Assembly: GCA_025345505.1 (NCBI GenBank)
Contig: JANVCC010000056.1
Coordinates: forward strand, 496,001-560,000
Direction of reading: 5' to 3'
From: Todiramphus chloris collaris
Lineage: Eukaryota; Chordata; Aves; Coraciiformes; Alcedinidae
DNA length: 64,000 bases
The notes beneath the pieces are model-generated. The model was not told the DNA's origin, did no database searches, and saw nothing but the letters and a program-made list of their open reading frames with translations. A program made the translations under genes and the position numbers. This document shows positions 12,701 to 23,100 of this stretch, one piece after another. Numbering within the stretch: the stretch's first letter is position 1; each line of letters starts with the position of its first letter.

Positions 12701-15700
12701 ACATAACATAGGGCCCTCTGCCAAGAACAGTCTGATCTCAGTTTGTGAGAGCTTCACAGTGGAGTACTGCAGCCCTTGGACTTCAACAGAGAGCAGCTGC
12801 TTTCCTAGAGTTAGAATGGAGAACAAGTTGCTGGATTAGCAATGTTTTTATTTTGGAGGGCCTGTAAGAAATATGGAGACCAGCACCTGGAATGCTCCCA
12901 GGAGATTTGGGTTGTTCTGTCTTGCACAGGTGGAGTTTCTGAATGCCTTTCCAATCCAGTGTCAGGAAGAACTGCAGTGGCCCAAGCATGACACACAGAA
13001 GCTAAATCCTCACTGGAGACAAAAAGTCACAGTAAATCAAAAAGGTTAAATTGTAAATATTGTATATTACCTCTGTTGCTAGTACATTATGTCATCTATG
13101 ATCTAGCTTTATGCTTTAAGAAACATTTCCAGGATAGTCATGATCATGTCTCTGTGGTGAGGAACAGAACAAAGACACTCATAGATTTCATATCAGCTCC
13201 TGGGGACACCGGGTGATTGTTTTGGAGGCATTAGGTCTTCAGGATGGATTTTTCCTGCTGATTCATTAATTTAAAGAAGGATTTAAACGATATAGTTTGA
13301 TTCACTACCCCATGGATGGGACAATGCTTTGTTTCCTTTCCCTTATAAGGAGTTCATAATGACCTCAAATCTCTGTAGAAAAAACCTTAAGAAAATAGCC
13401 AAATGTCAGAAATACAAGCAATGTATTAAGGCTTAAACTTCTGCCTGCATGTAGTTAATTTTTATGTTTCTTTAGTATGATTTTTAAATTTAGTTAATTA
13501 TTATGAGGTCATTCTCTGAAGGATGTCTAGTACTACCCTGCAGCTTATTTTCCAGTGTGAAATTGCCTTAGGCATAATATTAGACTTTATTACACACATT
13601 ATCTTTTAAAATGATCTTCTGTGCAACTTTTTGTAGTGTTTTCAAATGAACACCACTAAAATGAATTAAAAGAACAAGGAGACCAATAGGTACTATAAAG
13701 ACAATATTGTGTTATGAAGACAATATTATAATGTCAAAATTAAAGCAGTTCAGAATCAATTGGAGGATATTTTGCAATTATCATATAAATTTGGTTCTCT
13801 AGGTTTACAGCTTAAATTTCCAGTTGATACGAGCCTCCTGAGTAATGTTGGAAGTGATTTATTTTCATGGTCGCTTACTTTACTGCGTGAAACAAGCAAA
13901 GCTGTTTCTACCTTGCAATACAAGCCTATTGTGGGAATACTGAGATAAAGAAAGTCATATAACATTCCAGAGTGATAACAATAGAAAGAATCTCATTATC
14001 AATCTCTCTGTATCTATATGTGAATACACACCCATATATTTCTGGATAGATATTGCCTATGACAAATCTAATAATTTAATTGAATTAATGAGACAATGAC
14101 TAAGAAATTCCCAAATACTAGACTTAGCATTGGATTCATTTTGGACTCGTATTTCCTCTAGTCCTGATTCTCCAGTGGTGAAAAGAAGGCCATGTGTTTG
14201 CATACTGGAACCTCACTAGGTTATTCTCCCATTTGTATACAAATAAAAACTATTCCAGTCTTTGATCTTGCATCTCAATGAGTTCTCTTCAAAGGAAATT
14301 ATGCCATGACAGTTTTGCTATTGACTTCAATTGAGGCCAAATTATGTCTTAACTTCTGCTATCTTTCCCTGCATTTCAGCTGATACAGAAAGGTAATATC
14401 CAACTGCAACAGCATAGGATATTTAAAGAAAAAGAAAGTGGAGATGTCTAAATGCAAAGCACACTACCCTAAAGTAGCTCCTGATGGGAGCTATCTATGC
14501 CTAGAGTGCCACCTAGTAGGGTTGATGTAGAAAGAATACAGGAACTGGAGACGCAGCTGCAGTTCCAATAAAAACATATTCGATGATTGAGAGATGTCCT
14601 GAAAAGAACAGTGAAGAATCCTTTGACAGTCTTTCAGATGAGGACAAATGAAACTACTATTCAAAGAAGATGCAATGAAATCAGTCTTTAGACAGTGAAT
14701 ATGTAAGAGGATTACAAAGATCAAAAAAAGGTACACGCCTTCTTCATTAAGAAATATACTGAGAGGGTAGGTGGATGATGACTCTATTGAAAAGATCACA
14801 TCTCCTAAGCACCTGAAGAAACTACAAAATTAAAGTTTATCAGTATTATAAAGACAACTAAGTGTAGCATACTGTAGTATAGTGTAGTAGAAAATAAATC
14901 ATTACTAGAACACAAGTTTAAGAGACTGCATGGTTTGGAAAAGATGAAACAAAGTCAATGCCAGCAGAACAGATGTAGACATAATAGGGTAATCTGTAAA
15001 GAAATAGGAACTGAGATTAGAAAATAAAACACAATGTTGGGGCAAAAGTGAACAAGTATAAGTAATGGCTAGAAATCAGAAGATTCTTAACATGTAGAAC
15101 TGGTGGAGTTTGGTATTTCCCCTGAGAAGAATGAAGTGACAGATGCCTATAATGACCAAAGACTATGCCTGATGATTCTAACGTTTACATTTCTACCACT
15201 CAATCCCACAAAAAAAGAATGCCTATATGGGGTTTTCCACATACAGTAAGCAGCCAATGCATATAATTTTCTGACCATCTTCAGAAATGCAAAGCTAACA
15301 CATCTCTACTACCTTTGCAAGATTCTGAAGTAATTGTAATACAAACTGACCTGTGACTTCAGACAAGCAGATTTATGATCACATACAATTCATAGCAGTA
15401 ATGGGGCTCATTTAAAAATTGCAGTATCTTTACCTTTGAATTCTTTCAGGTTTTTCAGTACCAGGAACACATAATTTGCTTTTTATTACAATGCTTTCTC
15501 ACTGCTGCCACAAAGGCAGCAGCAGTTGGCAACTGGCAGAAAGCTTTTCTCTGTCTTGAAATATTTATAATGGCTAAAGGAACAGTAGTTTCACAGACTG
15601 TAAAAGTATTAAAGCCTATGGCATTAAAGCAATCTCTGATTAACAAAAACCAAACAATTGAAAAGGATGTAAGTCATACACACACAAAACTCAATTCTTT

Positions 15701-16185
15701 AAACTGCAATCCTTCAGTTCCCTCCATTTCACCCAAGCTAAATTAAAATGAGAACCTTCAGGCAAACCACCATTAAATGAAAACTCTTAAAAGGAGAATG
15801 TACAATCTAATTATAGTGTAACAAATGTGTACCTTTCATCTAGAAGGCTGGTATTCCAAAATTTTAATAGTCAATTATGATTATATAATCTATTAAAAAG
15901 AATAACCAAAGCGCTATAATGAAAAGGAAAAACCTACAAAGAACATGAAAGACATCTCCAGTGGCACAAAGTGGCATAACAATAGTACCCTATACAATTT
16001 CCTTTCTCCTGTAGCTTGTATTTAAACTGTATTGTACAGAGACCGGTGCTGGCAGTCACTCCCTGAATTCCCATGTGTTCTCTGTGGCTAGCACCCACTG
16101 AATTTTTTTTTTTTACAATATCCCATGAATCCAGATATCTGTAAATAAAAGGCATGAGGCTCATAACTAAATCAGTATATCACGG

Positions 16186-16207
16186 TTAAGGGAAGTACTT
16201 CCCTTAA
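16186..16207. repeat. 22-nt perfect palindrome
   Basis: The left arm TTAAGGGAAGT (16186-16196) is followed directly, without a spacer, by its exact reverse complement (16197-16207). The centre is GAAGTACTTC. The function is unknown; a dimeric protein-binding site is one possibility. Confidence 0.85.
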
Positions 16208-19200
16208 TTTTGCAGGTCATTAATATATTATTTTCAAAAATGTCTTGAGATCCTACCAAACCTTCATCTTTCCTTCCCCTTTTCTTCCTTTTCTTTTTCC
16301 ATTCCTTTTACACCCTTCTTTTTACAATTTTTAATTACATAATGACACAATTAGAAAAAAGTACTGTGAAGTGCTAAAGCATGAATGAAGTCATGGAATA
16401 ATTTCTGTTCTGCAAATGAGCAACTAGACTGGGACCGTTCTACCTGTGAAGATGAAACTAGGGGAGATATGACAACTCTGTAATATCATAAATGATAGAA
16501 AGATGATAAATAGGGAATCTATTGACCACATTTTCAAATAACAAGAAATTAGGGGCCTCAAATGAAACAAAGATTTTATGTTATGCAGTAAGCAGGTCAG
16601 CTGAGGAATTTTACAATAGGATATGGTGGATAGTCGAACTATTCAGACTAAAAAAATGAACAAACAAATTAATTAAAGAAAAATATTCCAGTGTCTCTTA
16701 AACCAGTAGATGTGGTTTCTCATATATAATATCTACACTATATCTATAGTTTACCTTTGCTTAGTTTTTAATCACTAATCTACAATTAAGTCAAAGTATC
16801 TAATAATTGTGATTCGTGGTGTAATTGTTGCTAAAGAGATCGCAGAAACCTCTCTGGTACTTTCACAGTGAAACCTGTTTCAAATACCCTTTAACAAAAT
16901 GATTTTAGTCACAGTACATTCCATTAATCTATGCTAATATTTCTTATTTCTTTTCAGGCTACAGAATATTATTAGTGCAAAATAATGGTTTTATTTATGC
17001 CTTTTGAGAACCTGATTGCTGTTCTATACATTTCTGCTTTTAATATGGTATTTACTTACATGTTCAACCATCCTCAGGCTCAGAAGATAATTTCCACAGA
17101 CACTCATATGTCCACCAAAGTGTCTTTCAAAAATGCCTACAAATACTCTATAAAGGCCTCCTAAAAACTTCAGCTTTCTTAAGCAATATTGTGAAAAACA
17201 ACTGAAAATATGTTTGCAGACAAACTGGCAGCTTCATGTGCATGTGGAGTTTTTTCTAGTGCTGAACCGCATAGTGTTACATGTCCTCCAACAATTCTTG
17301 TGAGCCATAATTAATTGCAGATGTTAATAAGAATTAATATCCTAGTGTGAGAATTACTACATTAATGTATCAAACAAGTTACAGTGCCTTTTCTGTCAGC
17401 TGTGAGACCAATGAGGTCTGAAACCAGAGAATTACTGGTTACAGCAGAGGCTTAGTATAGCAATTCTTCTGGAAAAATTTACCAAAACTCTATCAGTTCC
17501 AGTGACTGTTCTGTCCTGCCTATCAAGGAACTTGTGATAAGGCTACATCCACTACAAGTTTTCATTTACAGAGGAATCTTAAATTTCTTTTTGTTTTCCA
17601 CTTTGTACATATTTCACTTGGTACAAATAGTTTTCCAGTGTAACACATTAACCAGAGCAAGCAGGAGACAGGTCTCAAGCATCTCAAATTACTTGGATAC
17701 AGTCAGTTAGACACTTACTCTGACAAAAGCTACCCAGGCCTAGATTCAAGGTCCAAGTGATGCAGGGTAAGTGTCTGAATCTGAGTCTGCTAACTTTACA
17801 GGGAAATGCCCTATCACTCAATTATTAATTGCTTTTAGCAAGGGAATTTCTTTTATTCAACAAAAAATGTTTATCCTTTCAAGACTAGCATGTGAATTTC
17901 CATGCAGCAGCCACAGGTTTGACTTCAACCATCATTCTTCAAAAATGTTTGATAATGCTCAAGAAGTGATTGCACCAGAGTACTTGTCTAAGATGTATTT
18001 ACAGATGAGTGTAGATCTTAGACCCAATTTGCACACCTGAGAATTTTTTCTCTTTTCTTTTTACTTACAATGCAGTTAGGAGTCCAGCCTACAAGGGTCC
18101 AGAATTCAGGGTCCTTCTTGGGTAGATCATGGTGCTTGAGGAAAACATTTTGCCAAATATGCTGGTGAAATACACTTTAAGAAAATAAAAGATAATAATA
18201 CTGTTATTGGAGTCATGTTGGGCTCTATTTTCAGAAGCATCAGGCATTCGCTGTTTCCCGTGCTTTAATATTTATTCACAATTAAAAGCCTGAGTTGTCA
18301 ACATATAAGTGCATATAGATTGGAAACATCTGTAATCATTAAAAACATTTTTCTCACATCATTTTAATTCAAAAACGTTAGTAAGAAGACAGCATATATA
18401 TGAAAGATTCCAATCTGCCTAGGTTTGGGTTTTCTCTCAGTGGTATGCCATTACTGTGGAATGTATCCAATTAATGTTTAATTGAGAGAAATCTTACAAC
18501 TGCTGCAGGATGACTTTTATGAGGGAGTTAATCAAAGTATCTTTGTTTCACAGTGTTTGTTATGTATATTTTAATAGAGTATTAATCGTTTCCAGAGTAC
18601 TACATACAAAACAGAATATAAAACTCTTCCTTTGCTTGATGTACTGTGCACAGTACATTCATTAACATACTCCACATTGACATAGAATTATAGGAATACA
18701 GGAATGCAGAATAATGAAAATGGCACTATTTTTTTCCCAAGTATCTGTGGTTGTGAGATTTAATTACAGGAGAAAACTGGCTATTCACCCACCCCACTGG
18801 TTAAAATGGAGATCTAAGATTTCCATGTGGCTGCATACAGGCTTGAAGTTAAACCAGGAGACACCTGCTCAGGGGGATTGTGCAGCACATGCAGTTACCC
18901 ATCCGTTACCTATTCCCAGGCAGAAAGGGGAATGGCTACGATCTGTTCACACAATTTACAGTTTCCAACAGGGTTTATTGGGAACAAAAACATGTGCCTA
19001 AGAAGGTGGTGCTTCTGCAGGAATCGTTGATCTTGAACTTTCAATTTCAAAGGGAGTCTTAATGAAGTGATTTTGGGCACCTCACGACCTGTGGATCAAC
19101 AAAAATGGGCTAGGGCTAAGGAAAAGCCAGTTGGTAATAACGGATTGGTTTTGTTTGTTCTGGTTACGGTTTGAAATGCATCAGGAGTTATGGCCATGAT

Positions 19201-19687
19201 CATGCAATAGTCACCTGCCTAATTTTAAACGCTGTGGTTTATCCAGTAAATCCAGTGGTCTGGCAAGCCAGTAAATATGAAGCGAGGCGGGGGCAGAGGG
19301 TAAGCAGAGTGGGAATTTAACCTCGCCCAAGGTGCCCTCACGGGAGGAAATCGTTCGCTACCTGGCGCAGCTCTGCGACCGTACCATTGTCAGCAGCTCG
19401 GGCGCCAGGCAACGCCTCCGCCGCGGCCTCTCGCCCGACACTAGCCCGAGTGCCCGAGCCCACGTTCGCCCGAAGACCGCAGCCGAACTGGGCACCGGCC
19501 GCGGCTCCCCTGAGGGCCCGGCAACCGCGGCTGGCACTGCGTCGGGAGCGCCCCTCGGGCCCTGCCGCCACGCCGCTGCCTTCTTGATGGGAGTTCACCG
19601 TGAGCGAGGAGGCGGGGGCGCGGGGCACACGCCAGGACTGGCGACTGGCCCTCGGTGACTTTTGGGGACGCCCCGGGCCCCGGCGAG

Positions 19688-19727
19688 GGGCGGGCGCCGC
19701 CGCAGGAGGGCGGGCGCCGCCGCAGTA
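19688..19727 (+). promoter_or_regulatory. Tandem 20-nt repeat carrying two GC boxes
   Basis: Two adjacent 20-nt units (19688-19707 and 19708-19727) differ at a single base near their ends. Each opens with GGGCGGG, the core of an Sp1/KLF-type GC box, followed by CGCCGCCGCAG. The location inside the CpG island, about 300 nt before the start codon, suits a core promoter element. Factor binding is inferred from the motif only. Confidence 0.65.
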
Positions 19728-19758
19728 AGGCCGCGCGGGTGAGGCGGCGGCGGGCCGC

Positions 19759-19772
19759 GTTGCCGTGGCAAC
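19759..19772 (+). promoter_or_regulatory. RFX-type X-box palindrome
   Basis: GTTGCCGTGGCAAC consists of two perfect RFX half sites (GTTGCC and GGCAAC) around a 2-nt centre, the spacing of a canonical X-box (GTTGCCATGGCAAC) except at one central base. It lies in the KNDC1 CpG island about 260 nt before the start codon, just after the GC-box repeat. RFX-family proteins bind such sites in promoters of ciliary and neuronal genes; binding here is inferred. Confidence 0.65.
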
Positions 19773-19943
19773 ACTGCCCCAGCCCAGGACTTAAGCGGGC
19801 GGTGACGGGCCGCCGGCAGAGGCAGGGGGCGCCCCGGGGCCGGGTCCACCGGGAGGCGAAAAGGTTAAAGCAGGGCTGGCTGGCTGGCGGTCAGGGCCGG
19901 CGTCGCGGGGGGTCGCGGCCGGGGTCCGTAGGAGGGTGTGGAG

Positions 19944-20003
19944 ATGAGCCGCGGCGGGGGCCGCGGGCCGTGCTCTGCGCGCGTTGGGAGGCTGCGGAGG
20001 TGA
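19944..20003 (+). promoter_or_regulatory. Short upstream ORF in the KNDC1 5' UTR
   Basis: ATG at 19944 opens 19 codons and ends at TGA 20001-20003, 25 nt before the KNDC1 start codon. Position -3 is G, so its context is moderate. If transcription starts upstream of 19944, ribosomes would meet this ORF first and it could lower main-ORF translation. It is in a different frame from KNDC1. Confidence 0.5.
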
Positions 20004-20028
20004 AGCCTCTGCTCCCTCGCCTGTCGGG

Positions 20029-20127
20029 ATGGAGGCTGTCGGCACCGCAGAGGACGTGTTTTACGAGGAGGAAGAGGAGGTGAACTGCTACGACTTCGAG
20101 CCTCTGCCGACACTGCTGGAGGATGAG
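20029..20127 (+). CDS. KNDC1: KNDC1 exon 1 (coding part), residues 1-33
   Basis: Begins at ATG in strong context (G at -3 and +4) and ends at GATGAG|GTGAGC, phase 0. It encodes an acidic, likely disordered tail with a run of five glutamates and the conserved YDFEPLPTL stretch before KIND1. The first in-frame upstream stop is TGA at 19945, and no other in-frame ATG lies between. Confidence 0.93.
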
Positions 20128-23100
20128 GTGAGCGAAGCAGGTGTGGGGACAGAGCTGCCGCCGCCCTTGCACTCACCTGTGGTGAGGCGGCCTCAGAGAC
20201 AGCCCGCGGCCCCCCCGCGGCTTCTCCTTCCTTCTGCTTGACCTGGGGGTTGTGCCCGGCACAGGATACCGGGGTCCAACCACCCCCCCCCTCCCCCGGG
20301 ATCGTCGACATAGCCGTTTGCTTTCTGTATGTTCACCGCGGGTTCCTTGCGTTCTCCCGCCCTGTGATCGCAGATACCAGGTTGGGCTTAGTCCGTCACT
20401 GTGCAGTTGCTCCACATGACAGCAAAGTCACGTTCCCCGGCTGGGGTGTGTGTCCCGACTCCTGCCGTAGCCGTGGGTCAGTGCTGCAGTTGAGCAGTAC
20501 GTGTCCTTGTAGCATCTCATAAGGGGTAATTTCTTACATGGACAAAAGTGTTTCCAGTAACTACCAACCAGTTTTTTGTACGACCCTTTCTTGCTGCCCT
20601 GTGTAAAAAGGCCTTTGTCACTGAGAAATAAAAATAATAAAAAAAAAAAAAAAAAACAAAACCCCAAAACCCATTTTTTCAGTTCTCGTGCCAAAGGACC
20701 TGTAGCTAAACCCAGTTCTGTTGTCGCATTTGTCTGGATTTGTACTTGGCTTTGCACTTGCTTTTTATTGCTCTTGTTCATCTTTCCATGTCTCTTACCA
20801 CATGAAGTGTGTTCCTCACCCCTGATGAAAGTTTGGGCAAAATGGTTTGAGTTGTTTGGGGTTTTTTGTTTGTTTGGTGGGGTTGTTTTTGTTTTTTAAG
20901 TAAAAGTTTTGTGAACCATACGTGAGCCACTTGTTTCCAAAACCAGATCTTGCAGCCTTTCTTTTTTGCTATGTCAAGAACCCAAGTTGAATCAGGATTT
21001 AAAAGTGAGTTTGAAAATGAAAAACCCCTTCTAACTTTTGCAAGTCATCTAAATGGCTTGGCAGTTTGGTTCTTCCTCACATCATCTATAGTGTTCAGCG
21101 TAGTAGGCCCTCCCAGACTGGCTTATGTAAAATACAGAAGAAAGATGGTAATGGCCTCCTTATTACATGTTAAATTAAGTATCTAGAGTATTTCTTCAGG
21201 ATGGGAGAAGGTTGAGGATCAACTCTTCTGTGTGAGGAGGACATGACCCCATTGTTCCTCACCTGCTTGGTCTATACTTGGATTGTGGTTTCCCACAAGT
21301 CCCTTTTACTTATTCCAGGCACATTAGTATTTTCAGTACTCTTGTTGAGCATGACCTATCACCTCAGTCAGACACAATACACTGGTGATTAGAAAAGTTA
21401 ATAAAAAAGGACTGCTTTGAAGAGTACTCATTAAGCTTACCCAGGCAACCCAATGTTTTTCTTCAGATGCAGTGAATTTCTTTAATGGCGTTTGCTGCAT
21501 TTTCCATGATTCTGGAGTAGATTGTTTTGAAGTTTGTGTGAATTACCTTGACAAAAAGACTCAGGTGCCAGAAAGCTACAAATGCAGATGGACCTAACTC
21601 TCAGCTGCTTAGTCATTTAGTGGGGCCTGTTCTTCTTCTTGCTGTATATAATACGAGGAAGAAGGTTGGTGTCTGATTTATGTGGTTTACAAAAGCCAAT
21701 ATATGAAGCAAGAGGCTGCCTGAGCTGAAGAGTATGAAATGGTGAGAGTGCATTTCAAATGCCTTTCTTCACTAGCACTTTCTTGGTCTTGCAGTCCTTA
21801 ATATTTAATTTCAAAATTTTTAAGAATTCTCTGTGGCAAATTTTTTTTTTTTCTGCTCTCTCCTCCTCTGCTTAATTATATGCTGCTGAACTGTTTTATA
21901 CTTTCTGAAGAAAATATAAGGGAAAATTGTGAACTGAAGTGAATAATTAAAGGATAGTTGTCTGACAAGTTCACTTTTCATAGTTATTAAACAGTAATTG
22001 CTTTTACAAGTGTCTTTCACTGATGGCAGGGGGTGGAAGTAGATTAATTTTAAGGTCCCTTCCAACTCAAGCCATTCTATGATTCTATCTATGACAATGA
22101 GATGAGAGAAAAAGGTCAGCATCTCTGTTACATACTTGAATTTTTCTGTAATTTGAGTTAACCAAAGTGGTCCAAAGTACTGAGGTTGTGGCTTGCCAGA
22201 AGCTGTAGCTTGCCAGAAACTTCTGTTATAGTCTTAAAAGGATTATTTTATTACACTTTTTTTTGTCCCCAATAGTGAAAACTTTGTTTCTGTATCACTT
22301 TGGGGACGCAAACTAGTCGAACACGCCTCAGTGTTTTCAATGCTTCATTCTCTACAAAGTCCTTGATTTACTGGCACAGAAGCCTGAATAGCTAAGGTCA
22401 AGATAGTGTGGTCATTTGAGAAATGCATGGTTTCTTTGAAGCATATAGCTTCATGTCCTCGAGCATTGGGAGAGGAAGGTTTGCTGTATCATTGTGTGGT
22501 GGTTTGTGTTGTTGTTTTATCTTCATGTAGCCATTGTTTGCTGATGGAAGCCACTGAGCATACATAGGCTTTTTTTTTTTTTCTTTTTTCCTCCTTCCCT
22601 TCCCCCCCCGCCCTCAGTATTACTGAACTTTCCCATACACTAGAAGGAAGCAAAGTTTATCTGATGTAAGATCATATCCATCTTTTCTTTAGTACTCAAC
22701 CACATGACAAAGATTTAATTTTTTTTTATTTTGTAGGTTTAAGCTGTAACTATTACTACTGACTCTTAATATCTGCTGTAGAGCTCCACTGCAAACCTTG
22801 ACTCAAAAGAAATTCTATAAAGTCCTGATTGTGACTGGAATTTGATATTGAGGCTTTCTTAAGGAGTTACAGTTTTAATTTATTTCATGTAATCTCTAAA
22901 TTGAGTCTTTCTTGTCCATATGCACAGATGAAACTCTCAACATTTTGGATCTTGATTAATGAAAGTCTTTTCTGTCAGATGCCACCATGTCACAGTTAAA
23001 AATAATTACTGGTTCATATATATATAAAAATATATATATATAACCCCCCCTTCAAAACTTTTGTGTCTTGCCATAGAATAAGCAGCTTGTTTTTCCTTTC

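Larger units (their letters stand above)
9321..19279. other. Upstream intergenic DNA, no gene seen
   Basis: No supportable gene. Features noticed are a 13-nt inverted repeat (9630-9642 and 9696-9708), a perfect 22-nt palindrome at 16186-16207, and a weak CR1-like stretch near 12560-12600. Composition turns GC-rich only after about 19280. Confidence 0.6.
19280..20320 (+). promoter_or_regulatory. KNDC1: CpG-island promoter region of KNDC1
   Basis: About 1 kb of dense CpG and GC-rich sequence stands out from the AT-rich surroundings and spans the 5' UTR and exon 1. It contains tandem GC boxes (19688-19727), an RFX-type X-box (19759-19772) and no obvious TATA box, as expected for a CpG-island promoter with dispersed start sites. 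The transcription start cannot be fixed from sequence. Open frames on both strands are long here simply because GC-rich DNA has few stops. Whether the island also fires leftwards is not shown. Confidence 0.85.

Noticed and set aside
19332..19860. Several overlapping long open frames on both strands in the CpG island
   Set aside because: GC-rich DNA has few stop codons; the translations are Ala/Arg/Pro/Gly low-complexity sequence with no family similarity.
19984..20028. N-terminal extension of KNDC1 from a TTG codon
   Set aside because: No ATG; an in-frame stop lies at 19945, and the ATG at 20029 has a strong context and fits the mammalian N-terminus.
22618..22665. Pseudo-exon in intron 1 after a long polypyrimidine tract, with a GTAAGA donor
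   Set aside because: In the phase required by exon 1 it reads TAT TAC TGA, an immediate stop, and mammalian KNDC1 has no peptide between LEDE and ENVSLAD.
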